Origin: Streptomyces sp. col6
Lineage (GTDB): Bacteria; Actinomycetota; Actinomycetes; Streptomycetales; Streptomycetaceae
DNA length: 35,076 nt
NCBI RefSeq assembly: GCF_008042035.1
Contig: NZ_RDBL01000013.1
Coordinates: forward strand, 701,570-736,645
Direction of reading: 5' to 3'
Made by a program: the position numbers and the translations under genes. This document shows, piece after piece, positions 6,186 to 13,754 of the stretch. The notes beneath the pieces were generated by a model. That model was not told where the DNA came from. It made no database searches and was given only the letters and a program-made list of their open reading frames with translations. Each line of letters begins with the position of its first letter. Positions within the stretch are counted from its first letter, which is position 1.

Positions 6186-7436
6186 GCCGAACAGGTGCGC
6201 ACCGCTGGCCGGGCGCGTGAAGGACGACGGCGGACGGCGGGTGCCGTGCTCGCCGCGCTGCTGTGCGCCGCCGGCTGCTCGGCACCGGCGGACCGGGCGC
6301 CCGACACCACCGCACGCGACATCCGCGCCGTCCTGGACCGCCGCGCCGCCGCCGTCCTGCACCACGACGCGGCGGCCTACGCGGCCGTCGTCGACCCGGA
6401 CGCCACGGCCCTGCGCGGCGCCCAGCGCCGGGAGATCGCCCGCCTCGCGGACGTACCGCTCGGCTCCTGGACGTACCGGCTGACCGACGTCTCCGCGCAC
6501 GGCGGCGACCGCGTCACCGCCGACGTCCGGCTCGGCTACCGGATCGAGGGCTACGACAGCGCCCCCGTCTCCGTCGACCGGACCGTCGAGCTGGCCCGCG
6601 ACCCGGGGGACGGCCGCTGGTACATCACCGCGGACCGGGCGGCGGACGGCAGCGCCCGCCAGCTGTGGGAGCAGGGCGACGTCGAGGTGGTGCGCGGCAA
6701 GCACAGCCTGGTCCTGGGCGTCGGCCGCCCGCGCGCCGAGCTGGAGGCCGTCGCGGGCACCGCCGACGAGGCGGTGCCCGCGGTCACCGCCGCCTGGCCG
6801 GAGCAGTGGGCCGGGCGCGTGGTGGTGCTGGTGCCGGACAGCGTGAAGGAGATGGGCGAGCTGCTCGGGTCGCCCGCCGCGAACTACAAGGGCATAGCGG
6901 CCGTCACCACCGGCGAGACCGGCGGCTCCGGGAAGTCGCCCGCGGACCGGGTGATCGTCAACCCGGAGGCGTACTCCCTGCTCGGCGGCTTCGGGCAGCG
7001 CGTCGTCCTCACCCACGAGACCACCCATGTGGCCACCCGCAAGAACACCTCGTCGGCCACCCCGACCTGGCTCTCCGAGGGCTTCGCCGACTGGGCGGCC
7101 TACCGTGACCAGGACCGCACCGCCGAGGAGATAGCCCCCGAGCTGGCCGACGCGGTCCGGGCCGGCGACGGGCCCGCCGCGCTGCCCGAGGACGAGGACT
7201 TCGCGTTCGCCGGTGACGCGGGGCGGCTGGCGAAGGCGTACGAGGGCGGCTGGCTGGCCTGCGAGCTGATCGCGGACCGCTGGGGCGAGGAGAAGCTGTT
7301 CGCCTTCTACCGGGCCGTCGGCGCCCACCACGGACGGGACGGGGCGGTCGAGGACGCCCTGCACGAGGTGCTCGGCACCACCCCGCAGGACTTCACGGCG
7401 CGCTGGCGGGTGTATCTGCGGAACCGGCTCGGCTGA
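6183..7436 (+). CDS. Secreted lipoprotein, predicted HExxH zinc metallopeptidase
   Basis: The 417-residue product begins with an Arg-rich region, a short hydrophobic segment and a lipobox ending AAGC at C32, so it should be lipid-anchored outside the membrane. Residues about 40-150 resemble an NTF2-like or Snoal-type fold. The C-terminal half carries HETTH (H278, E279, H282) followed by WLSEGFADW (E299), the zinc-binding arrangement of gluzincin peptidases. It therefore looks like an extracytoplasmic zinc peptidase of unknown substrate. The GTG start is six bases after a -10 box, consistent with a leaderless mRNA. Its last 44 bases overlap the 3' end of the convergent GT87 gene. From memory S. 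coelicolor has a similar gene at SCO2134. Confidence 0.85.
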   Translation: MAEQVRTAGRAREGRRRTAGAVLAALLCAAGCSAPADRAPDTTARDIRAVLDRRAAAVLHHDAAAYAAVVDPDATALRGAQRREIARLADVPLGSWTYRLTDVSAHGGDRVTADVRLGYRIEGYDSAPVSVDRTVELARDPGDGRWYITADRAADGSARQLWEQGDVEVVRGKHSLVLGVGRPRAELEAVAGTADEAVPAVTAAWPEQWAGRVVVLVPDSVKEMGELLGSPAANYKGIAAVTTGETGGSGKSPADRVIVNPEAYSLLGGFGQRVVLTHETTHVATRKNTSSATPTWLSEGFADWAAYRDQDRTAEEIAPELADAVRAGDGPAALPEDEDFAFAGDAGRLAKAYEGGWLACELIADRWGEEKLFAFYRAVGAHHGRDGAVEDALHEVLGTTPQDFTARWRVYLRNRLG

Positions 7437-8664
7437 GCGCGGGCGCGGGCGGCGCCTCGTCCCGTACGGCGGGCCGCGCCTTCGGGGCCCGTACCGTGTC
7501 CTGCCACAGCCGCGTCGCCGCCAGCACGCTGGCGGCGACCAGCAGCCCGTTGCGCAGGAACATCAGCGTCAGGCCGTGCGCGTCGCTCGTCACCACGTGC
7601 ACGAAGCCGATCGGGAACTCCAGCTGCGTCACCCCCGTGGCCACCAGCACCAGCACCGCCGGCCCCGTCATCCGGCTCGCCCGCAGCACCAGGCACACGG
7701 CGGCGAGCCCGACCAGCCACAGCATGTACTGGGGGCTGATCACCCGGCTCGTCGTGGTGAACAGCAGCACCGCCGTGAACGCCGCGTCCGCCGCCGTACT
7801 CGGCCCGAAGGTCCGCGCCCGCAGCCGCCACACCAGCAGCCAGCCGAACGCGACCAGGCTCAGCCCCAGCGCCAGCGTGCTCACCAGGCCCACGTGCGGG
7901 CCCAGGAACTCCAGCGAGCCGTAGTGCAGCTCCACCCGGCCCTCCCAGCCGAACTGCCGCCACACATGGAAGACCAGCGCGCCCAGTGACTCGACCTCGG
8001 TGCCCCGGTCGCGCTGGAAGCCGAGGAACGCCAGCGCGCCGGGCGCAGCCGCCACGCACACCAGGAGCAGTCCGGCCGCCACCGCCGCGGCCGTCGTCCA
8101 GGCCAGCCGGGTGCGCCGCCCCCGGGCGGTCCCGGCGAGCAGCAGCACCGGCCACACCTTCAGCAGCGCCCCGAAGGCGGCCAGCGCCCCCAGCACCCGG
8201 GGGCGCCGCAGCCCGGCCAGCAGCGCCGCCACCGCGACGGCCGTCACCATCACGTCGTACCGGGCGTACGCGGTCGTGCCGAGCAGCGGCACGCCGGCCA
8301 CCCACACCCACACCCCGGCCGTCCGGCGGCCCGGACCGTCGCTCGCGCGCAGCAGCAGGCCCAGGACCAGCGCGTCGCACAGGAACGCCAGGACGAAGAA
8401 CGCCGTGGCGTAGTCCAGGAACGGCAGCAGGGCGGGGGAGAGGATCGCCAGGGCCGCCACCGGCGGGTACTGCCAGGTGACGTCGGACTGCGGGTAGGTG
8501 CCGGAGCGCAGCACGTCGTACCAGCCGTGGTAGATCACCGACACGTCGCTCGTCACGTCGAGCCCCGGCGGGGTGAGCACCTTGGTCACCCAGAGCAGCA
8601 GCACCGCCCTGGTGAGCGCCCACACCGCGAAGGCCGCCGGACGTGTGCCGCTGGAACCCGTCAT
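7393..8664 (-). CDS. GT87-family (DUF2029) polytopic membrane glycosyltransferase
   Basis: The 423-residue product is strongly hydrophobic with about ten predicted membrane segments and fits the GT-C fold GT87 family of polyprenyl-phosphate-mannose-dependent mannosyltransferases (relatives of PimE and Rv2181). An acidic motif expected in the first loop is visible in PPGLDVTSDVSVIYHGWYDV, and SDVTWQYPPVAAL resembles the conserved QYPP motif. It should use a lipid-linked mannose donor on the outer membrane face. ATG at 8664 has GGTGAGGG upstream. The neighbouring PimB'-like gene is transcribed divergently, which supports a role in phosphatidylinositol-mannoside or related glycolipid assembly; this is inference. 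Confidence 0.87.
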   Translation of the reverse strand: MTGSSGTRPAAFAVWALTRAVLLLWVTKVLTPPGLDVTSDVSVIYHGWYDVLRSGTYPQSDVTWQYPPVAALAILSPALLPFLDYATAFFVLAFLCDALVLGLLLRASDGPGRRTAGVWVWVAGVPLLGTTAYARYDVMVTAVAVAALLAGLRRPRVLGALAAFGALLKVWPVLLLAGTARGRRTRLAWTTAAAVAAGLLLVCVAAAPGALAFLGFQRDRGTEVESLGALVFHVWRQFGWEGRVELHYGSLEFLGPHVGLVSTLALGLSLVAFGWLLVWRLRARTFGPSTAADAAFTAVLLFTTTSRVISPQYMLWLVGLAAVCLVLRASRMTGPAVLVLVATGVTQLEFPIGFVHVVTSDAHGLTLMFLRNGLLVAASVLAATRLWQDTVRAPKARPAVRDEAPPAPALSRAGSADTPASAP

Positions 8665-8763
8665 GACCTGCCCTCACCCCGTCTGTACGCCGTACGAAAC
8701 AGCCATGATGCCCGCAGGCCCTGTGTACGGGCCATCAGGCACGGCCGCGGGCCCCGGGCCCGG

Positions 8764-8780
8764 TACTGTCGGCGGCGATG
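8764..8780 (+). promoter_or_regulatory. -10 element of a probable leaderless promoter (PimB'-like gene)
   Basis: TACTGT at 8764-8769 lies eight bases before the ATG at 8778 and no ribosome-binding site intervenes, so a leaderless or near-leaderless transcript is likely. Confidence 0.45.
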
Positions 8781-10219
8781 GACAAGACCCTGATCGTGAC
8801 CAATGACTTCCCGCCCCGCCCGGGGGGCATCCAGGCGTTCCTGCACAACATGGCGCTGCGGCTCGACCCCGACCGGGTCGTCGTCTACGCCTCCACCTGG
8901 AAGCGCGGGGCCGAGGGCACGGCCGCCACCGCCGCCTTCGACGCGGAGCAGCCCTTCACCGTCGTCCGCGACCGTACGACGATGCTGCTGCCGACCCCGC
9001 GCGTGACCCGGCGCGCCACGGAGCTGCTGCGCACCCACGGCTGCTCGTCCGTCTGGTTCGGTGCCGCGGCCCCGCTCGGGCTGATGGGCCCGGCGCTGCG
9101 CGAGGCGGGCGCCCGGCGCCTGGTCGCCACCACGCACGGCCACGAGGCGGGCTGGGCCCAGCTGCCCGCCTCCCGGCAGCTGCTGCGGCGGATCGGCGAG
9201 GGCACCGACACGCTGACCTACCTCGGGGAGTACACCCGCTCCCGGATCGCCGCCGCGCTCACCCCGGCCGCCGCCGCCCGTATGGTCCAGCTGCCCCCGG
9301 GCGTCGACGAGAAGACGTTCCACCCGGACTCCGGCGGCGACGCGGTCCGGGCCCGGCTCGGGCTCACCGAACGGCCCGTCGTCGTCTGCGTCTCCCGGCT
9401 GGTGCCGCGCAAGGGCCAGGACACCCTGATCCTCGCGATGCCCGCGATCCTGGCCGCGCACCCGGACACGGTCCTGCTGATCGTGGGCGGCGGGCCCTAC
9501 GAGGACGACCTGCGCACGCTCGCCGCGCGCACCGGCGTGGCGGACTCCGTGCGGTTCACCGGGGCGGTGCCCTGGTCGGAGCTGCCCGCGCACTACGGGG
9601 CCGGCGACGTCTTCGCGATGCCGTGCCGGACGGCGGCGACGCGGTCCGGGCCCGGCTCGGGCTCACCGAACGGCCCGTCGTCGTCTGCGTCTCCCGGCTG
9701 GTGCCGCGCAAGGGCCAGGACACCCTGATCCTCGCGATGCCCGCGATCCTGGCCGCGCACCCGGACACGGTCCTGCTGATCGTGGGCGGCGGGCCCTACG
9801 AGGACGACCTGCGCACGCTCGCCGCGCGCACCGGCGTGGCGGACTCCGTGCGGTTCACCGGGGCGGTGCCCTGGTCGGAGCTGCCCGCGCACTACGGGGC
9901 CGGCGACGTCTTCGCGATGCCGTGCCGGACCCGGCGCGGCGGCCTCGACGTGGAGGGCCTGGGGATCGTCTACCTGGAGGCGTCCGCGACCGGGCTGCCG
10001 GTGGTGGCGGGCGACTCGGGCGGCGCCCCCGACGCGGTGCTCGACGGTGAGACCGGCTGGGTGGTGCGCGGCGGCGAACCCGGGGACGCGGCGGAGCGGA
10101 TCAACGCGCTGCTGGGCGACGCGGAGCTGCGCCGGCGCATGGGGGAGCGGGGCCGCGCCTGGGTCGAGGAGAAATGGCGCTGGGACCTGCTGGCGGAGCG
10201 GCTGCGCGAACTGCTCTGA
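8778..10219 (+). pseudogene. PimB'-like GT4 mannosyltransferase, frameshifted by a 299-bp internal tandem duplication
   Basis: As it stands, the frame from ATG 8778 reads correctly to about 9630, then enters the second repeat copy out of phase and stops at 9728 (316 residues, the last ~33 aberrant). A second frame from 9623 to 10219 encodes the rest. Removing one 299-bp unit restores one continuous 380-residue GT-B glycosyltransferase, the normal length of the family. The N-terminal domain starts LIVTNDFPPRPGGIQAFLHN, and the C-terminal domain has VSRLVPRKGQDTLI (donor-phosphate Arg/Lys), FAMPCRTRRGGLDVEGLGIVYLEA (the E-x7-E region). It is close to PimB' (phosphatidylinositol-monomannoside mannosyltransferase). 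Since such genes are conserved in Streptomyces, the break may be an assembly error. Confidence 0.9.
9332..9930. repeat. Perfect tandem duplication, 2 x 299 bp, inside the PimB'-like gene
   Basis: Bases 9332-9630 recur exactly as 9631-9929; identity extends one base further (9631 equals 9930), giving a 1-bp microhomology at the junction. The unit is 299 bp, not a multiple of three, so it shifts the frame. It is the same length as the unrelated duplication at 420-1017. No insertion sequence or inverted repeat flanks it. Confidence 0.97.
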
Positions 10220-10221
10220 CG

Positions 10222-10274
10222 CGCGTACGAGGAGGGGCCCGCACCGGTGTGGTGCGGGCCCCTCCTCGTACGCG
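10222..10274. terminator. Bidirectional terminator hairpin, 24-bp perfect stem
   Basis: Bases 10222-10245 and 10251-10274 are exact reverse complements around a 5-base loop (GGTGT). The hairpin sits between the stop codons of the convergent PimB'-like and FadD-like genes and can act on both strands. Confidence 0.9.
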
Positions 10275-10288
10275 TGAGGCGCACGCGG

Positions 10289-12085
10289 TCACGAGCGGTA
10301 GATCGACTCCACCTCGTCCGCGAAGTCCTTCGCCACCACGTTCCGCTTCAGCTTCAGCGAAGGCGTGATGTGGCCCGCCTCCTCGGTGAACTGGGCGCCC
10401 AGGATGCGGAACTTGCGGACGGACTCGGCCTTGGACACCGCGGCGTTTCCGTCGTCGATAGCGCGCTGCACCTCGGCCAGCAGCTCCGGGTCCTCGCGCA
10501 GCGACAGGGCCGTCGAACCGGCCGGCTTGCCGTGCTCCTCGGCCCAGCGGCCCAGGAACTCCTCGTCCAGCGTCACCAGCGCGCCGACGAACGGGCGCCC
10601 GTCGCCGACCACCATGCACTCGGCGACCAGGGCGTGGCCGCGGATGCGGTCCTCGATGACGGCGGGGGCGACGTTCTTGCCGCCGGCCGTGACGATGATC
10701 TCCTTCTTGCGGCCGGTGATCGCGAGGTAGCCGTCCTCGTCGAGGGTGCCGATGTCGCCGGTGTGGAACCAGCCGTCCGCCAGCGCCTCGGCCGTCGCCG
10801 CCTCGTTGTTCCAGTAGCCGGAGAACAGGTGCTCGCCGTGGAGCAGCACCTCGCCGTCGTCCGCGATGCGCACCACGGAACCGGGCAGCGGCTGGCCGAC
10901 CGTGCCGATCTTCTGCCGGTCCCACGGGTTGAAGGCGGTCGCCGCGCAGGACTCGGTCAGGCCGTAGCCCTCCAGGACGGTGAAGCCGATGCCCCGGTAG
11001 AAGTGGCCGAGGCGCTCGCCGAGCGGGGCGCCGCCGGAGATCGCGTGCTCGCCGCGCCCGCCGAGCACCGCGCGCAGCTTGCCGTAGACCAGGCGGTCGA
11101 AGACCTTGTGCTGGAACCTCAGGCCCAGCGACGGGCCCTGCGGGGTGCCCAGCGCGCGGCTGTAGGCGATCGCCGTGTTCGCGGCCCGGTCGAAGACCTT
11201 GCCCTTGCCGTCGGCTTGCGCCTTGGCACGCGCCGCGTTGTAGACCTTCTCGAAGACGCGCGGCACACCGAGGATCAGCGTCGGCCGGAACGACGCCAGC
11301 TCGTCGGTGAGGTTCTTGATGTCCGGGACGCAGCCGAGCTTGATCGGGGCCATCACCGAGGCGACCTCGACCAGCCGCCCGAAGACGTGGGCGGCGGGCA
11401 GGAAGAGCAGGACGGAGCACTCACCGGTGCGGAAGAGGGGCTTCAGTCGCTCCACCACGTTGCCGCACTCCGCGAAGAAGCTGCGGTGCGTCAGCACACA
11501 GCCCTTCGGGCGGCCGGTGGTGCCCGAGGTGTAGACGATGGTGGCCGGGTCGTCCGCCCCGGCCGCCGCGCTGCGCAGGTCCACGGTCTCCTCGGAAACC
11601 CCTTCACCCCCGGCGCGGAGCTTGTCGACGGCGCCCTTCTCGATCTGCCAGACGTGGCGCAGCGCGGGCAGCCGGTCGCGCACGGAGGCGACGGCGTCGG
11701 CGTGCGTGTCGCTCTCCACCAGGACCGCGACGGCGCCCGAGTCACCGAGGATCCACTGCACCTGCTCGGCGGAGCTGGTCTCGTAGACCGGCACGGTGAC
11801 CGCGCCCGCGCTCCAGATCGCGAAGTCCAGCAGCACCCACTCGTAGCGGGTGCGGGACATCAGGGCCACCCGGTCGCCGGGCTCGACGCCCGCGGCGATC
11901 AGGCCCTTGGCGGCCGACCTGACCTCGGCCAGGAACTGCGTGGCGGTGACGTCCGTCCAGACGCCCGCCACTTTGCGGCTCATCACCGCGACATCGGGAT
12001 GCTGAGCGGCATTGCGGCGGATGAGATCCGTCAGGTTGCCGTCCGAGGGGACCTCGTACAGGGCCGGAAGGCTGAACTCGCGCAA
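10289..12085 (-). CDS. Long-chain fatty-acid-CoA ligase (FadD15-like AMP-forming synthetase)
   Basis: The 598-residue product is a full-length ANL-superfamily enzyme. Visible motifs are the P-loop TIVYTSGTTGRPKGCVLTH, the A5-type motif GYGLTESCAATAFNPWD, and the linker and catalytic region GYLAITGRKKEIIVTAGGKN, with the C-terminal lysine segment near KAESVRKFRIL. It should activate long-chain fatty acids with ATP and CoA for phospholipid synthesis or breakdown. The start is a TTG at 12085 with GAGGAG about eight bases upstream; the next in-frame starts would cut into the conserved N-terminus. It is convergent with the PimB'-like gene; a FadD15/PimB' pairing is also found in mycobacteria (Rv2187/Rv2188c, from memory). 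Confidence 0.93.
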   Translation of the reverse strand: MREFSLPALYEVPSDGNLTDLIRRNAAQHPDVAVMSRKVAGVWTDVTATQFLAEVRSAAKGLIAAGVEPGDRVALMSRTRYEWVLLDFAIWSAGAVTVPVYETSSAEQVQWILGDSGAVAVLVESDTHADAVASVRDRLPALRHVWQIEKGAVDKLRAGGEGVSEETVDLRSAAAGADDPATIVYTSGTTGRPKGCVLTHRSFFAECGNVVERLKPLFRTGECSVLLFLPAAHVFGRLVEVASVMAPIKLGCVPDIKNLTDELASFRPTLILGVPRVFEKVYNAARAKAQADGKGKVFDRAANTAIAYSRALGTPQGPSLGLRFQHKVFDRLVYGKLRAVLGGRGEHAISGGAPLGERLGHFYRGIGFTVLEGYGLTESCAATAFNPWDRQKIGTVGQPLPGSVVRIADDGEVLLHGEHLFSGYWNNEAATAEALADGWFHTGDIGTLDEDGYLAITGRKKEIIVTAGGKNVAPAVIEDRIRGHALVAECMVVGDGRPFVGALVTLDEEFLGRWAEEHGKPAGSTALSLREDPELLAEVQRAIDDGNAAVSKAESVRKFRILGAQFTEEAGHITPSLKLKRNVVAKDFADEVESIYRS

Positions 12086-12349
12086 GACTGCTGCTCCTCA
12101 TCGGGCTCCGGTGCCACGGCTCTGTGTGACGCACCGGCGCGGTCCAAGATGGCGGGTGCTCAGTGGGGTGAGCACGACTGGACTGCCCGGACGTTACCCA
12201 CCGGTACTCGGTTCCGGATAGGGGGTTCCGGCCAGATGTCTTATGCGTCACACATATCGGTCGTCCTTTCGCGCACAGTAGTCCACTTGCGCGCACACCC
12301 GGAAGTAACCGCAGGTCCGGGGCCTCTACCCAGGTGAGGACCCTCGTTC

Positions 12350-12366
12350 TAGGGTGGATCTTCATG
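12350..12366 (+). promoter_or_regulatory. -10 element of a probable leaderless promoter (metallophosphoesterase)
   Basis: TAGGGT at 12350-12355 lies eight bases before the ATG at 12364. The 278-bp region 12086-12363 between this gene and the divergent FadD gene holds no open frame or repeat that I can support; it should carry promoters for both. Confidence 0.5.
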
Positions 12367-13170
12367 CGAGCAGGAGCGAACAGCCGGGGGGCCGCCGCCG
12401 GGCGGCGCACCCGGGTCCACGTGGTCAGCGACGTGCACGGCAACACCGAGGCGCTGGCCCGCGCCGGGGACGGTGCCGACGCCCTGATCTGCCTCGGTGA
12501 CCTGGTCCTCTTCCTCGACTACGCCGACCACTCGCGCGGCATCTTCCCCGACCTCTTCGGCGTCGAGAACGCCGACCGGCTCGTCGCCCTGCGCACCGAG
12601 CGCCGCTTCGAGGAGGCCCGCGACTTCGGCCGGGCGCTGTGGCAGGGCATGGACCGCAACGCCGCCATCACCGGCGCGGTCCGCAAGCAGTACGCCGAGA
12701 TGTTCGCCGCGCTGCCCACCCCGACGTACGCCACCTACGGCAACGTCGACATCCCCGCCCTGTGGCCCGAGTACGCCGGTCCCGGCACCACCGTCCTGGA
12801 CGGCGAGCGCGTCGAGATCGGCGGCCGCGTCTTCGGCTTCGTCGGCGGCGGACTGCGTACGCCCATGCGCACCCCGTACGAGATCGACGACGAGGAGTAC
12901 GCCGCCAAGATCGAGGCCGTCGGCGAGGTCGACGTGCTCTGCACCCACATCCCGCCCGAGGTGCCGGACCTGGTCTACGACACCGTGGCGCGCCGCTTCG
13001 AGCGCGGCAGCCGGGCCCTCCTCGACGCCATCCGCCGCACCCGCCCGCGCTACTCCCTCTTCGGCCACGTCCACCAGCCGCTGGCCCGGCGGATGCGGAT
13101 CGGCGCCACCGAGTGCGTGAACGTCGGCCACTTCGCCTCGACCGGCCGGCCCTGGGCACTGGAGTGGTGA
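12364..13170 (+). CDS. Calcineurin-like metallophosphoesterase
   Basis: The 268-residue product carries the five metallophosphoesterase metal-binding blocks in order: VVSDVHGNTEAL, ICLGDLVLF, ATYGNVDIP, VLCTHIPPE and SLFGHVHQPL. It should be a cytosolic two-metal phosphoesterase; there is no signal peptide or membrane segment. The block order and the GD-L-V and GNVD variants are those of small bacterial phosphodiesterases, but the substrate cannot be deduced. ATG at 12364 is chosen because the strong -10 box TAGGGT ends eight bases upstream; a GTG at 12334 in the same frame would lie upstream of it. The gene is followed after 130 bases by the SRPBCC gene on the same strand. Confidence 0.88.
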   Translation: MRAGANSRGAAAGRRTRVHVVSDVHGNTEALARAGDGADALICLGDLVLFLDYADHSRGIFPDLFGVENADRLVALRTERRFEEARDFGRALWQGMDRNAAITGAVRKQYAEMFAALPTPTYATYGNVDIPALWPEYAGPGTTVLDGERVEIGGRVFGFVGGGLRTPMRTPYEIDDEEYAAKIEAVGEVDVLCTHIPPEVPDLVYDTVARRFERGSRALLDAIRRTRPRYSLFGHVHQPLARRMRIGATECVNVGHFASTGRPWALEW

Positions 13171-13180
13171 ACCGCCCGGC

Positions 13181-13206
13181 CCGCCCCGTGGACCCGCCCC
13201 GTGGAC
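13181..13206 (+). repeat. 13-bp tandem direct repeat (x2)
   Basis: CCGCCCCGTGGAC occurs twice in a row, at 13181-13193 and 13194-13206, just after the metallophosphoesterase stop. It is short and not obviously functional. Confidence 0.6.
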
Positions 13207-13300
13207 CCGACCCTGGGACGGGCCGCCGGGCGCACGCGATAGCCTTCTGGCGGCAGGCCTCTGCCGACGGACCGGTACACCGCACTGGAGGGCCACAGCG

Positions 13301-13750
13301 ATGGCTGAACACACCAGCTCGAGCATCACGATCGAGGCGGCGCCGGCCGACGTCATGGGTGTGATCGCCGACTTCGACCGCTATCCCGAGTGGACCGGCG
13401 AGGTCAAGGAGGCCGAGGTCCTCGGCACCGACGAGCGAGGCCGCGCCGAGAAGGTCCGGCTCGTCCTGGACGCCGGCGCGATCAAGGACGACCACACCCT
13501 CGCCTACACCTGGATCGGCGACTACGAGGTCAGCTGGACCCTGGTCAAGTCGCAGATGCTCCGCGCCATCGACGGCTCCTACGCGCTCGCCCCCCTCGGT
13601 GACGGCGACCGCACCGAGGTCACCTACCGGCTGACCGTCGACGTCAAGATCCCGATGCTCGGCATGATCAAGCGCAAGGCCGAGAAGGTCATCATCGACC
13701 GCGCCCTCGCCGGCCTGAAGAAGCGCGTCGAGTCCGTCCCGAAGGGCTGA
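13301..13750 (+). CDS. SRPBCC (START/Bet v1-like, polyketide-cyclase type) protein
   Basis: The 149-residue product begins with a typical SRPBCC strand and helix (SSSITIEAAPADVMGVIADF then DRYPEWTGEVKEAEVL) and ends with the long C-terminal helix that closes the hydrophobic pocket. It has no signal peptide. Family members bind lipids, polyketides or other hydrophobic ligands; the single-domain form here resembles mycobacterial Rv2185c, from memory. ATG at 13301 has GGAGG about 12 bases upstream, and a -10 box TAGCCT is at 13240-13245. Only four bases separate its stop from the GTG of the ArsA-like gene, so the two are co-translated and probably work together. No ligand can be named. Confidence 0.88.
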   Translation: MAEHTSSSITIEAAPADVMGVIADFDRYPEWTGEVKEAEVLGTDERGRAEKVRLVLDAGAIKDDHTLAYTWIGDYEVSWTLVKSQMLRAIDGSYALAPLGDGDRTEVTYRLTVDVKIPMLGMIKRKAEKVIIDRALAGLKKRVESVPKG

Positions 13751-13754
13751 GCGC

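Noticed and set aside
9623..10219. A separate 198-codon glycosyltransferase gene
   Set aside because: It is the C-terminal half of the frameshifted PimB'-like gene, repeating residues of the first half exactly; not an independent gene.
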